Shown: piece after piece, positions 1-11,885 of the stretch
How the letters are laid out: each line of letters opens with the position of its first letter
Position numbering within the stretch: position 1 is the stretch's first letter
Source: Austropuccinia psidii
Taxonomy: Eukaryota > Basidiomycota > Pucciniomycetes > Pucciniales > Sphaerophragmiaceae
NCBI GenBank assembly: GCA_023105745.1
Contig: JALGQZ010000015.1
Location: 18,018,499-18,082,498 of the forward strand
Reading direction: 5' to 3'
DNA length: 64,000 bases
The notes under the pieces: generated by a model
Told to the model about the DNA's origin: nothing
Database searches by the model: none
What the model saw: only the letters and a program-made list of their open reading frames with translations
Position numbers and translations under genes: made by a program

Positions 1-240
1 CACTTTTGAAATTATTTGCCTTTGTTGGCAAGTGTTGTTTTTCCCAATTTGGGAAGTGATGATCCAGATAATTTCTGGCCACTATTAAGCAGTGTTCCCC
101 ACTGTCAATTATTAATGGGTTTTGAGCATTGTCTATGCAAACAGTCATCTTTGTGGCTGTCCCATGTATGTATGCCATTCCTTTAGTTGGTGTAACTAGG
201 AATGTTTATGCATCTTGTGTGTGTTTACACAAGTTTTCAT
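1..240 (-). pseudogene. Start of retroviral-type aspartic protease of element D (decayed, runs off left edge)
   Basis: Reading the minus strand in the same frame as the gag ORF at 242-823 gives a continuation with two in-frame stop codons, then a protease-like segment containing P-L-I-I-D-S-G-E-H-C. The catalytic Asp codon is at 104-106 and the following Ser-Gly matches the D-[ST]-G active site of retropepsins. The residue after DSG is Glu, where families usually have Ala or Ser. The protein would process Gag-Pol in virus-like particles; with two stops it cannot be made as one chain. The rest of pol lies left of the window. I recognise the surroundings as a rust-fungus Ty3/Gypsy family from memory only. 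Confidence 0.7.
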
Positions 241-241
241 T

Positions 242-1521
242 TTAAGTGTCTTGTGGCATGCCTGCTTCTAACTGTATGTCCTGAATTTCTAGTGGTGTTT
301 CCTCTTGGTACTCCACTAGAAATTCCTCTCTTGGGTCTTGGTATTCATCAGATTTTTCTCTGATGGCATCACCCATAGAGTCTGATTCAGAATCCTCTGT
401 GGGGGATTCCTCCTCTGGGACTTTTTCAATGTCATAGACTTTCTTCTTTGCCTTTGGAAAGTTATTGGCATAATGGTCTGTTGAACCACAATTGTGACAA
501 TAATTATTCTTTTTAGCCACTTCTGCCACTCTTTCTCTGGGTTTTTCTCTGATCTTCACCCTGAAAGGTTGTTTATCTCTGAAACCACTGCTTTTATATG
601 GTAAAGATTTCCCTATATTTGCTCTTTTCCTTATATCTTGTAAGGTATTTGCAATGTCATCTAGAGTACAATTGTGGTTGCATCTGCATTTTAGTGTATG
701 CCTTAGTTCTCCTGGAATTTGTGTCAGGATTTTATGATTCCTCTTGTGGATATTCATTTGAGGGTCAATGGCTTTAAGTCTTTTAGACTGTCTGAGACAC
801 CCCTCATATGGATCTTTGTCCACAGGGTAATTGTTATTTTCAAATTACATGGTATTTTGCCATATCCAAGTACCATTGCTGTACTTTTGGATGATTTTAC
901 TCTTCCACCATGGCCAGTTCCTTCTGCCATGGATTTCTTTCATCTCTGTGTACCAAATACTAGAATGTACTTTGAATTTTGTATTAAGTCTAGCAGTAAT
1001 CCAGTAGTCTGGTATGCTTGGTACATCAATGAAGAGTCCATCAATATAATCAATGAGCTCCATATGATCATATTCTCCTGTTCCAGAGAATTTGGACAGC
1101 TTGAGGCCTCTGGAAGCTGTTTTAATGCTTCCTTCTCATAATAAGACATATTGTCTCCATCCTGGTATTGAGATGGAGATCTTGCCTTATTCACCAATAT
1201 GGCATTTGGTTTGATGTCCTCTTGGTGATATGAATTATCCATAACATGGCCTTGTGGTTGGGGCTTCATGTTATGGTAGACGTTAAATAGTTTGTTTATG
1301 TCTTGATCCAGACAATCCCTGTCCCTTCTGCTGCAGGGTTGTTCTTCAAATACTTGATTCAGTCTTTTTTTGGTCTCTTCAGAGGCTTTACTAAATTGAG
1401 CATGTCCCTCTTGAAGAGTTTTGACAATTTCGTCAATGGAGGCTGTTAATGTTTTCATCCTCTCATGACTTTCTTGGAGTTCTGCAAACTTCCTTTGAGT
1501 TTGCTCAGCATATTGGGACAT
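242..1521 (-). pseudogene. gag core and zinc knuckle of Ty3/Gypsy-like element D (frameshifted)
   Basis: Three overlapping minus-strand frames form one decayed gag: 1521 to about 1080 (coiled-coil-like, rich in Glu, Lys and Gln), then 1063-845 (Trp-rich, with WPWW), then 823-242, which holds a CCHC-like zinc knuckle and an acidic tail rich in Glu, Asp and Ser. Gag would coat and package the element RNA. The knuckle reads CHNCGSTDHYANNF: the spacing fits C-x2-C-x4-H-x4-C, but the last Cys is Phe (codon at 458-460), so metal binding should be lost. At least one frameshift lies near 1065-1085. Protease follows downstream on the same strand (240-1), the usual gag-pol order. Confidence 0.75.
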
Positions 1522-1775
1522 TTGTAACCACAGTGCATCACTGTTTAAGTTACTCTCAGTGGTATCAACATTATGTTCAATCTGAGTGGGGGTAATATTT
1601 CTATTGATGGGGCTACTTATTCTAGAAGTATGTACAGCTACTTCTGGCTCTTGTGTACTTCTTTCACCAAGTCCAACAGCTTCTGGATCATTGGTTCTGA
1701 CTCTCTCTGCCTTTAGTTGAAAGAGGTCTTGTTATTGCCCTTGTATCCTTGTCTTCTCCTGGAAAATACCTTGGA

Positions 1776-2770
1776 TTATGAAGAATGGTGACTCTTGGCC
1801 ACTGATCTACTGATTTCTGAATGGTTTGAAGCCACTGGAGAGCTGGTTTGGTCTACTCCTTGTGAGCCTGAAGGAATCTGAGTATGCCCTGTCTGGGTCA
1901 GCTGTTCTTCTATAGCTTGGATAGTGGCTTGATTCTCCCTTATCCTGTTTTCCCTCACCTCCAGGAGTCTGAACTGTCTGGTGGGATTCCAACCTTTGGT
2001 GATTACCATAAGGTCTTTGAAGTCTATCTCTTTGAGACATATCTTCTGGCAACTTGCCCCAAGTTCTACCCAGTGGGATGCTAGGTTGAACCTCTTGTTG
2101 TCCATGCTCCATTGAAAAAGGTCTTTGAGGAGTTGGTGGAGCTGAAGAACTTGATCCATATCCTTCCAGTCCTCCGGTTTGAGGTTTCTGTTGAACTGGA
2201 ATGTGAATTGCAGGGTGGGTATGATTTCCCTCAGTGTCTTGCCATCCACCACTGTGTCCAAGGTGTCCTATTCCAGGTCTTCTGGTTCTAGACAAGCCTT
2301 CTCTGTCCTCTGGTTGGTTCCTTTGGAAGCCAGGGTTTCTGAGGTGTACAGGTGACATATCTGTGCTTGCAATCAGTCAACAACTTAATGCTCTTAGGGT
2401 ATTTAACTTTGAATGTGCCTTGTACAAACTTGTTATCTACTGCTTTTGGCAATTTGCCTTTAGAGATTACAATTGCATTAATGATTGTAATATTCCCTGT
2501 ACATGTTGTTAAGGTTGGTTTACCTTGTATTTATGCAGAGTTTCATGGTTTTCTATTCCTCTGATTGGCAGTTGGTTTCCACTTTTTAGCTGTGATTAGG
2601 CCTTCACTGTGCCTCTTTCCTTTGCCCTTGCTGCCCTCTGGTTCTGACGGTGTCACTGGTGTGTTGGCCTCTGACTGGGTATCAAGTGGGATGTAGTTTT
2701 CTTCCACTGAATCAAACAGGAAAAGAGGGCTTAATGTCAGTTCTAACTTCTTAAAAGGCTGTTTGCACAT
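1776..2770 (-). pseudogene. N-terminal gag module of element D (frameshifted)
   Basis: The minus strand carries an ORF from an ATG at 2770 (75 codons, Pro/Ser/Glu-rich) and, further on, a 161-codon ORF (2261-1776) that is polar, Trp-containing and probably helical. These look like the N-terminal part of the same gag-like protein, separated by frameshifts and stops; an alternative frame is also partly open over 2358-1807. The module sits between the leader/LTR on the right and the gag core on the left, in the correct order for a minus-strand element. I recognise the segment as recurrent in rust-fungus repeats from memory, but I cannot assign a fold. Confidence 0.55.
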
Positions 2771-3322
2771 CTAAGAATGGCCTCTGGAAAATATATTTCT
2801 ATATTGGGCCCTTGTATTATGACAGTGCAATTGAAATTAACAATTACACGTCAGAAATACAGCTTATGGATATCTGGAACACTGTTGGTATACCAGTATC
2901 TCACAGATTAACTTGTAATTAGAAAGTATAATCAAAAAGTGGTTCTGTAAAGGGCAATTTAAATTATCAATATAGCCAACCACGCCTCTAAAACTGTTGG
3001 TTTTACAGTAAGAGGTGTCCTTTTTAATGACAAAATTTACTGTATTGATGGCTTAAAGTATTTAAATATGTAAAACACACCAAAAATGAGGGTTTTTGTG
3101 GTTATTGAACCATGCAACAAGGCAATTAAAAACAAAAAACCCAGTGGTATATGACATATACCACTCAAAAAATAATTATAATATATGTATTATAAATTAT
3201 TTTTTAATAAACTTATGCCTAAAAAAACAAAAATGTCAGAAATAAAAGAAAATAAGAAAAAACTCACTTTTATGTGTAAAAAGGTCCAAAAATCCCAAAA
3301 AAGCACTACCAGGCCCCCAAAA
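2771..3322 (-). other. Untranslated leader of element D with possible primer-binding site
   Basis: This is non-coding sequence between the LTR and the first gag ATG, as expected for a retrotransposon leader. Just inside the LTR, the minus strand reads TTTTGGGGGCCTGGTAGTGC (3322 down to 3303). The piece TGGTAGTGC resembles initiator-Met-type primer-binding sites that start TGGTAG, but it lies about 11 bases from the LTR edge instead of the usual 0-5. The primer-site assignment is therefore weak. Confidence 0.35.
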
Positions 3323-4759
3323 TGTCAGGCTGAGTCTATGATGAAGGTGTAATAAGACTATTTACAGCTTTAACTATGGCTGTGACACAGTAAAATGAAT
3401 TTAAAAGAAGTTTATAATGGATAATAGAAGTTTAAAATTGAATAATAAGGGCTTTACTATTGCAGTAATGGTGGTGAGCACTGTTGAAAGCCCTGGGTGC
3501 AGTCTTACCAGTTGGATTACTATAATAAGAACTACAATACTTAAGAATTTAAAGAATAACCTGATTAATTTCCAAGATTATAGCTGTTTTTGAAAGTTGT
3601 ACTACGTAGGAGTTCAAGAGCAGGATGAGGAAACCTTTTCTGGTGGAGAAAAAGTCCCTTTTTATCCTAAAATTGTGTGAAAAAGGCTTATAGACATTTC
3701 CACATAGATGAAGTGAATATTTTTCACTTCCAAGGACTGGCTTTTAGTTTTCACAAGGCCTGCATAGCCTGTATTGGGCTCAGATGTGGTTTTGAAACCA
3801 CATCTGGGAAGTTTTCCCCAATGCAGGGTGAACATTTTCATCTGGGGACCACATAGCCCTCCTCTGACGTGTATGATGCGTAGAATGCTGTACAGAACCT
3901 GTATGGGACCCCATTATTGAATTAATTACAAGGTATTGAAGTATAAACATGCTTCTTCTTCTGTTTGACACCTCATAATCATACTTATGGGAGAATATCC
4001 CACAGTAAGGCTGTATTGGTCTAACTGTGAGATTTTGAGCTTAAAGCTGCCATACTTTTGTCATTTTTTGAGATATCAAGCTCAAATTTGGTTCATTGTG
4101 TAGTCCTGGGTGTGTTCTACACAATGGTACCTCATTTGATATGGCTATCACTAAATATGGAAATGTTATGCCATGTACAAGAATTTTTGTACATATGTAT
4201 GTTTTACTTAAAAACTGTATGGAGCTTGTTTGCCCCATAACTTCTGTTCTAGATGGGATATGGGGAAATGTATTGCAGAATAAGATAGCCCTAATTCTGC
4301 TCTCTCAAAAAATACCCCACTTTAGGTATCTCACACTAACACTGTAGAGGTTAGATGAGAGGTGAATATTTTATTCAGCCTTATTTGACCTTATTTTGGT
4401 CATAACTTCTGTAATTCTGGTTCTATCTCAATTTGGCTAGTACCATTGAATATCCCTGACTTACAGATTCATCTTGAATACCAATTTCATGTGGTTAAGT
4501 CTCTTTCTCTGGATTCCAGATGAGAGGTGAAAAATAAGGTCTATGCTCAACAACAACTTTGAGCAGGAATAACTTTGTTATTCTTTGTCCTATGATGATG
4601 AGACTTGTATATTTGGAAAGAGATGAGTTTCCTCTTTCTTTTGATATCTTTTGATCTGATTTGGCTCAGGTCCATGTTTTGGTGGTATCTTGGCTCTACC
4701 ATTGGTTTATGGTATTTGGCTGTCATGCTTGTGCACTGGTTTTGAGTCACAGGCTGACA
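3323..4759 (-). mobile_element. 5' LTR of element D (1437 bp)
   Basis: The segment begins TGTCAGGCTGAGTC and ends GAGTCACAGGCTGACA on the plus strand, giving TG...CA termini with a TGTCAG/CTGACA terminal inverted repeat. It lies directly upstream, in minus-strand sense, of the gag region of element D, as a 5' LTR should. It has no long ORF and contains several perfect short hairpins (3781-3806, 4094-4126, 4172-4189, 4544-4565). The partner LTR is outside the window, so neither LTR identity nor the target duplication can be checked. Confidence 0.7.
3781..3806. repeat. Perfect 12-bp-stem hairpin in the element D LTR
   Basis: CAGATGTGGTTT is followed after two bases by its exact reverse complement. 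A second inverted repeat (CATTGTGTAG at 4094-4103 with CTACACAATG at 4117-4126) and shorter ones occur further along the same LTR. They may be structured LTR RNA or binding sites; no function can be read from the sequence. Confidence 0.6.
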
Positions 4760-6634
4760 CTATGTGTCATTTTTGATGCCAATTATGGAATTGTTAGGTC
4801 ATTTGTGATGCCATTTATGGCACTTTCAATTCCATAAATGAAATTTCTAAATTCTACTCATTACATAAATTAAATTTTCAATTACATTGATTTCATAAAT
4901 GTAATTTTAAATTTACTTACACACATGAACAAAAAATCATTAAAAAAGGAATTTTTGGGCCTGCAATTGTCCCATCAAAAAAAAACCCAAAATTTTTGGC
5001 TTCTGGCTTTTTATTCTCAAGATTCTTTGCTTCATTTTAAAAGAAAAAATTATGTAAATTCATAAGTGAAAACATTTTCAATGAATTTTTCTTAAAAAAT
5101 TAGGCCATTTTACTGAATTGGCCAAGATAGAGAAATAGGGAAAATTTTTGGAAATTTTCACATCCCATGTTGGAAAAAATTGTGCAAAAAAATCATAAAA
5201 ATTGTCAAAACTAAGCCTGAGGATTTTTTTTAAAAAAAATAGGTCACTTACATTTTTTGGCCATAAATTGGTAAAAACACATAATTTTATGGTAAAAACA
5301 TGTAAGGGCTTACATGTGTTTACCAACATCCTAAATAAAAAGATAATTAAATAATTATATATTTCCAAAATCTTATAGAATTGAAAAAACAAAAAAAATT
5401 CACTCTGTGCTTTTTTTTCCTTTTGTGTATGGTGATGATATAAACAAATTTTCTTTACTTGATTCAGGAGATTTAATATATATATATATATTTATATATA
5501 CATAAAGGGGGTAATTAAATATATTAATATTTATTTTTTATTAAGAGGCTCAAAATTCCATTCAATGAGCATAGAAAATAGTTTTCAAATTATTCATACA
5601 AATCTAGCTGTTTCAAAGTAATAAATAAAGCTCAATATAAATTTTATAAATATTTATCTAGTTAATCTATTTATTCAAAAAATTTGAATGAAGTTTTTTC
5701 AAGCTATTGATTTTATTTAAGGTTCAAATTGCTCTTAATAGAACCAATAATTGAAATTTTTTATTTTTTTGTTTTATGTTAATATGAACATTTGAGCTTG
5801 TATTTTTTAAATTAAAGATATCATATAACTATTATCAATTTTTAAAATGAATTCATTAAATAATTCAAAAATAAGAAATTTATATTCCTTTTTCAACTAT
5901 AATTTTAAATAAAAAAACTCATAAATTAGTTTTATAATAGTTTCAATTAACCATTTTCAAAAAAGATTAGTTAATGAAGAATTAAAAATTAAATTTAATG
6001 GTATAAATATAATAAAGCTCAATTTTTTCATGAATTGACCAGAAAAACAAATTGATTTTTTTTATACTTTTTCCCCAAGAAAATGATTCAATTTTTCTCA
6101 AAATATTGAGGGACTTTTTTTTCTTTGAAAGCTTTTCTGGAGATTATTGAAAAAATTTGATATAGAAAATACAAGTTATTGATTATAATAAATCTGACAA
6201 TCCCATTAATTTCATCCACCTAAAAAAACAAAAAAAAATACTATACAGTTTTTTTTTATATTCATTTTAAATTTTTTCTTTAATGATCAAAAAAAATATT
6301 ATTCAAGATATTTTACAAGAAAGATTTCTCTATAGGTTTTTTCAAATGAAAACAAACAAATTATTTTAAAAATAAAATTTAACATAAAAAAATTAAAAAA
6401 ATTATTTCTTTTACCTTTCTTTTTGAAAAATTTTTCTAATTTTATCTTGTTTTATAGCTTAATATAATAATAAAGAATCAAAAATGGGTATTCATTGAAG
6501 TTTTTTTTAAGAAAAAGAGATTTTTTTCTAATATATATCAATATTTATATTGATGTTTTTTTCTCTTAGAAGAACCTTGAAAATAAATAAATAAATCAAA
6601 AAGAAATTATTCTCAATTTTATAAATTTATGCAG
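4760..6634. other. AT-rich stretch, no gene seen
   Basis: The sequence is dominated by A and T runs, with a TA dinucleotide tract near 5476-5502. The longest open frame (5078-5392, minus) is rich in Phe and Leu, has no recognisable motif, and is best explained by AT-rich chance. A ~30-base word at about 5276-5305 recurs almost exactly at 17778-17807. Confidence 0.6.
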
Positions 6635-7568
6635 TGTGGTACACCTGTACCAGTTTGGATTAATAGACAAACTAAGAAGGAATATTTTTCAATTTTCCTT
6701 AGGATTTTCCCAATATATTAGAGTATTCATTTTTTTCAAAATGAATTATAAGAAGAACTAACACCATTAAAACCCAATAAATGCCTTTTGTTAATAAATG
6801 AGCTTGACAATTATGATGTGACACTCCAATGCACCACCCAAATGAAATTAACTTTCAAGGGATTGGTTGACCTAAAACAATTATTTTTTATATATATTTT
6901 TATTTCTTAATTCTTTTTACTGCAATTTTCTTTAAATATTGTGGGTAGTAAAAATTGAAAAACATATACTACAGCACAGAATGTCCTAGTTACAATGAGG
7001 ATGCATGAAATCAAATTTCAGGGCAGAGTTGTAGCATAATAGGGGTCATAAAAATTAATTGAAAGTTAATTCATATATCAGAAAGGTAGAATTGGGTATT
7101 TAGATGAAAATTAGTCTTCCTATTCATTTTGAGAAGGAAATGAATATTAAATTTAGGGGGTTAAATCAGGGAAAAGTGTTTAATTCAGGCTTAGGATATC
7201 ATTGAAACAGGAAAAGTACAGGTGTATTGTATTCTCTGAATCCTTTGAGGAAGTCTAGCATTACAAAAAGGAGTTGAACATATTTAAAAGCTTAGTAATA
7301 ATTTAATGATTATGATAAGGTGGTCATTGTGATGTTAGAAGGAAGAAATTTGACATTTAGGGTGCAGAGAGATGGTAAAATGGTGTGAAATGTGAAAGAG
7401 AATAGGCTAGGAAGAGAAGATTAGACAGTAGAGATATCACAGTAGTATTACAGAAGGCTCAGAGAAAGATTACAGAAGTTTCACAAGGGTTTACTGTAAT
7501 ACAGTTACAGTTATAGGACACCTAGTTACAGAAAAAGACAGGATAATACAGGAAAACTATAGTACAGT

Positions 7569-7888
7569 GGTCAGGGAGATAAGAATTTCAGGGTTTTCAA
7601 TTAGTTACATAATCAATTACATCATCAACAGGAATTGAACTGGTATTACTAATCATGGAGATAAGGATTCCAGGAAATTCAATTGATTACATAATCAATG
7701 ACATCATCAAGGACATCATCAACAGGAATTAAACTAGGATTACTAATCATGGAGATCAGGATTCCAGGAAACTCAATTGATTACATAATCAATGACATCA
7801 TCAACAGGAATTAAACTAGGATTACTAATCATGGAGATAAGTATTCTAGGAAACTCAATTGATTATGTAAGCAAATGACATCATTTCC
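7569..7888 (+). repeat. Tandem array (~82-94 bp unit, about 3.7 copies) inside the family C LTR
   Basis: Units begin with CAGGAATT at 7629, 7723 and 7805, preceded by a partial unit from 7569. Each contains ACTAATCATGGAGAT, CAATTGATTACATAATCAAT and GACATCATCAA. The first full unit carries an extra 12-bp internal duplication. The array sits upstream of the TATA box, a position where repeats often act as enhancer-like U3 modules; that role is inferred. Confidence 0.85.
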
Positions 7889-8045
7889 CCACAATTTCAA
7901 GAAATCATTTGAAAATACAGGTGTCATGATCCAACACCACCAAACCTTATTTCATAATACAGGTCACATGACAAAACCCCAAATTGGAGACCTGAAAAAT
8001 TATAAGTCCTCTTTTTTTTGACACTCCCATGGAGGCGCCAAAAAC

Positions 8046-8054
8046 TATAAATAG
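8046..8054 (+). promoter_or_regulatory. Putative TATA box of the family C LTR
   Basis: TATAAATAG is followed by AGG and a pyrimidine-rich tract (C run at about 8063-8074). The same box with similar flanks is on the minus strand at 56070-56078 in the other long copy, at an equivalent place in the LTR. Conservation between two diverged copies supports a promoter role and fixes the LTR orientation. Confidence 0.55.
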
Positions 8055-8204
8055 AGGTCCCCTCCCCCCCCCCAATTATTTTTTCCTCATGGCCTAGACA
8101 GAGGCTCATCACAAAAACGTAACTTCTAAATATTTTTTCTGAGGGAAGTCCCCTACATCCATCCCCATTATCCTAATTTTTTAGTAATACTCAGAAGTAA
8201 AGTT

Positions 8205-8480
8205 ATCCCATCCCCATTCATAAATTTTACTCAGAATCTAAGCTCAGTAGCACTGTCTGAGTGATTTATCATTAATAGTAGTTAACAGTTGGTCTACTTT
8301 AATTCATAAACTCATCTCAGTGACTACCCCAATTCCTAAATCTGCTCAGTAGCCAAGCTCAGTAGCATTGTCTGGGTGTTTTATAGATAATAGTAGTTGA
8401 CAGTTGGTCTACATTATTTTCTAAATCCATCCCATTGGCAAAGCTCTTTACTCAGTAGCCAAGCTCAGTAGTAAATTGCA
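8205..8480 (+). repeat. Tandem array (~106-115 bp unit, ~2.5 copies) in the R/U5 part of the family C LTR
   Basis: AAGCTCAGTAGCA begins near-identical segments at about 8240 and 8355, with a partial third at 8461. Each full unit ends with AGTAGTTRACAGTTGGTCTAC. A related short duplication, GAGCTTAGCTACTGGG, occurs twice 43 bp apart near 55890-55940 in the other long copy, on the opposite strand. Confidence 0.75.
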
Positions 8481-8945
8481 TAATATTAGTGTCTGTTATC
8501 CCAGTTTATCATCATAACATTATTAAAGCCTTAAGAGAATTGTAGTGTTTGTTATTATTAGTTATCATATCATCAACAGTGTTATCATTAAAATTGGAAA
8601 TCCCTCAAGGTGTTACTGTTCTTGGTAAAGGAATTCAAAAGTCTTTTCCCAGTTTTATATCTTTATTTATTTGTGTTAAGGTTTACTAAGCCATTGTTTC
8701 CGGATCAAACAAAGTTTGATAGAGTCTGCTGAATATACTTTTCTGACTAGCCACCATCAAATAAAAAAAATTGGTTGTGAACTCAAGTGAAGATAATTCA
8801 GAATTTTCAAGAAGGGCAGTTCAGATTATTCTGACACACAAGCAGAGTAAGGGTTACAAGCTTGAACAGCAATTCAAAACTGTTTTCTTGTAATTTCCCC
8901 TTCCAGGTACTGCCTCATTTATCCCACACAAGAGGATTTCCCACA

Positions 8946-10333
8946 GCAGTTTTTTTTCACCTTGGTTTTTTTTATCATCATAAATATACTCAAAATAAAT
9001 TCAAAAACTTCAATTTATACTTTTTTTTTAAAAAATAAAATAAATAAATCTTATTATTATTATTTATCCTGAAAAAAAAGGCATTAAGAAATTTAAAAAT
9101 TTATTGAAAAAGAAAAATAAATAAATCAAACTTAGGTTAAATGAATATTAATATTTTTCAAAGAAAAATTTTTTTTAAAAAAAAATAAATAAATTATTTT
9201 TCATAAAAATTATCTTGAAGAAAATTAATTTTTTTTTAAAAATCTTATAAATTTGAAATAAAAATACCTTTTTTAAAAAATAAATAAATAAATAAATAAA
9301 TCTTACCATTTGAAGTTTTTTGTTATTTTCATAAATTCAACTCAATTTTTTCAAAAAAAACTTCATTAAGTTTTTTTTGAATATATATATAGATATATAA
9401 TCAATTAATTCATTGTTAATATTATATTTAAATAAAATCATTTTTTTGAAAAGTTTGTTTATCTATTTGAATTGTATTTTTTTACTTATTTATATTTTAA
9501 TTCAATTTCTTGCATTTTTTTTTGTTAAGAAATGATTGAAATTATCAATTTAAAAATTGAACAAAAAAAATTTTTTTTTCAGAAAAATTAAAATGAATTC
9601 AATTTGAATATTTTTATTCTTATAAACAATCGTTCTTTTTTTTGGTAATTTTGGTATATTTTTTCCTGTTAGAACAAAAGTGGTAAAAAATTAGAAAATG
9701 GCTGAAGAAGATTATTTTTTTTTTTGATAGGGTATGGAAATTTTTTTTCTATAATTAAAATCATCAAATTTATCATTTGTTTAATTTATATTTAGATTAA
9801 AAAAATTATTATTATTTTGTTTCTACTTAATATGAGTTGAAATGTTTGGCAAAAAATAACATGTTTTTTTTTAATGAAATTTGCATTTTTCTTAACACCT
9901 GAAGAAATTTTCAAATATTAAAATAGACTATTAATATAAATTTATTCTAAAAACTCTCTCATAAAATGGATATGACTTCAATCAACCCTTTGTCTTTTTT
10001 TTGTAAGTGTTTATCAGTTTTTACAAGTGAAAAAAACAACAAAAAAACAAGATTTTATTAATTCTTGAGTTTTTTTTTTGGATATGAATTAGAATTTTAA
10101 ATTAGGAGTATATAGTTTATTAAGAATATAACAGTGATATTCAAATAAGCTTCTTAGAATTTTCATTTTCATTCGAGAAATAGTACTTATTAGTGATTTT
10201 TTATTACTAGTTAGTTGTTCAGTTACATTAAAATTTGACTAGTTATTTATGATTAAAATTTAATAAAATTTCAAACATGAATTTATCTTCTAATTATTAA
10301 AAAAATAAAAAATTTAAATTGAAAAGATTAATT
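8946..10333. other. AT-rich stretch, no gene seen
   Basis: This is low-complexity A/T sequence with long T and A runs and a short AAAT tandem tract near 9279-9303. No coding frame or RNA gene is recognisable. Confidence 0.6.
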
Positions 10334-10336
10334 TTA

Positions 10337-10362
10337 GGCCCAATTGATGGTTAGGTTTTGAG
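10337..10362 (+). repeat. Left terminal inverted repeat of the Harbinger element
   Basis: About 25 bp match the reverse complement of the right end with several mismatches and one gap. Shared blocks are GGCCC, TT, ATG, AGG and TTTT. Confidence 0.8.
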
Positions 10363-10566
10363 CAAGATTTCTAAACTAATTTGAAAATATTTTAAAATTA
10401 AAAAAATCTGAAAATTAAATTTATTTTACTTCAAATTTTTTCTTGAAATTTATTCAAAAAAATTGATTGCATCATTTTGACTTGGGATTTTTTTGTACTA
10501 CATATTCTCATAAATACTTTATTTCTGGTTTTACTCAATTTTCTGTCTCTTTATTACTAGCTCACA

Positions 10567-11885
10567 ATGGCCAATCAGACTCCAGACTCTCAATTATCTG
10601 CTTATGAGAAAATTAATCAGTTTCTCTCTGAACAATGTGAACAATCTCAAGTCGTGGAAGATAACGAAAATAGATCTCCATGCGTATTGGAAGGCGCACC
10701 CAATACCTTAGGTGATACTGCGAGTCAATCATCTCAGCAAAAACGTAAACATTGAGCTCATGAGGAAGCCCAAGTTTATCTCCAACAAGTTGAAAATGAA
10801 CTGTGGCAGAAGCAACAAAGAATAATAAATGAAAGGGTCAATGCAGAAGCCCAAAGGCTTAGGCAAGCTGAAACATGTCTGGCACATCAAGAACAACAAA
10901 AAGGTCACCGCAGTCGTTTTCTATTGAATGAGGAGAGTACAAAGGCTTTGTTGGATTTGATGATAGAGTTGAGGATGGATTACTTGAATACCAATTTTAC
11001 AACATCAGGCTTTATTGCATGGTCTCGTTATTTTAAAAATAATGAAAATCACAAGAAGGATTTGTTGTTTGAGACCCTAGAACGCCGTTATAAAGCATTA
11101 ATGACGGCTTATAGAGTAAGTCATTCCCACAATGTGATGATCTAACTTTCAGGCTAATTCATATTTATGTAGATGATTAAAGACTCTTCTGATGTGACTG
11201 GAGGGGAAGGATTGTACACACAGTTGCAGCGTTATCACATGACACACGAGGTAAGTGAACGTTATTATGTTCTTTTGGGCAAGGAAATAATGAATTGCAA
11301 TACCAACATGTTTATGATATACTAAAGCAATTTAACATGAACAATTGCGGGATGAATTGCAATGGGATGGAATCGGGCGATTACACACAAGAACAAGTGA
11401 ACAATAATAATGAGTTGACAAATGAAAACGATTGGAATAGGTGTGGGGATAATGAAAGAGAAAATGGCCATAGTGATACAGAAGAGGAAGGGCAACCCAA
11501 AAAAAATGCTCAGGGGACTAATGAAGAAATGAATCAACCAGGGCCTTCAAATTTCAGCCAAAATATTCATGCATCTGGAAGGAATAATTGCCACAGGTCA
11601 ATGAGTCAGGAATCAAGCATAAGCTTTGCCCCAACCAGGCGTGATTGGAGTTTCTTGACCAATATGAACAACAACATGCAAGGAATGTTGTGCCCACTTA
11701 TGATGATGATGCAACAGAATCAAGAGAGGGTAGAGGAGAGAGATGAAGAAAAATGTCTTCAAGAGGAGTGCAGGCACATGGAAGATGAATCACACTGAGA
11801 TTGGAGGAATATGGAAATGTTGATGATGTTTGCAAAAGCTACAGGTGTGGATCCGGCTTCAATGAGAGATATTTATGGTGGTTAA
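10567..11885 (+). pseudogene. Harbinger ORF1: Myb/SANT-like DNA-binding protein (two premature stops)
   Basis: The ATG at 10567 opens exon 1 (10567-11115), which has a TGA at 10753-10755 but continues in the same frame. After a Gln/Glu-rich helix it encodes a trihelix-like segment (about residues 117-182: KALLDLMIELRMDYL, GFIAWSRYF, LERRYKAL) typical of the DNA-binding partner of Harbinger transposases. A GTAAGT...TAG intron follows at 11116-11172, then exon 2 (11173-11250, phase 0), then a second donor GTAAGT at 11251. The acceptor of intron 2 is unclear. The last coding block is open from about 11283 to a TGA at 11796-11798, is acidic and Met/Gln/Asn-rich, and reads on for 28 codons to TAA at 11883-11885. 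Both stops are TGA where CGA (Arg) is plausible, suggesting C-to-T decay. Confidence 0.75.

Larger units (their letters stand above)
6635..8945 (+). mobile_element. Solo LTR of family C with 4-bp target duplication
   Basis: The 2311-bp segment starts TGTGGTACACC and ends GGATTTCCCACA, with TGTGG/CCACA inverted ends. It is flanked by GCAG on both sides (6631-6634 and 8946-8949), a target-site duplication. The same termini recur in four other copies here (38375-39871, 40115-41217, 55196-57175, and from 63374). There is no internal coding region, so this is a solo LTR left by LTR-LTR recombination. Orientation is assigned from a TATAAATAG box at 8046-8054 that is conserved in the 55-57 kb copy. 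Two internal tandem arrays lie at 7569-7888 and 8205-8480. Confidence 0.8.

Noticed and set aside
719..1141. 140-codon plus-strand open frame
   Set aside because: Antisense of the decayed gag core of element D.
5078..5392. 104-codon minus-strand open frame
   Set aside because: Phe/Leu/Lys-rich translation of AT-rich DNA, no motif, no repeat identity, no splice context.
11322..11537. Minus-strand 71-codon open frame
   Set aside because: Antisense shadow of the Harbinger ORF1 C-terminal coding block.
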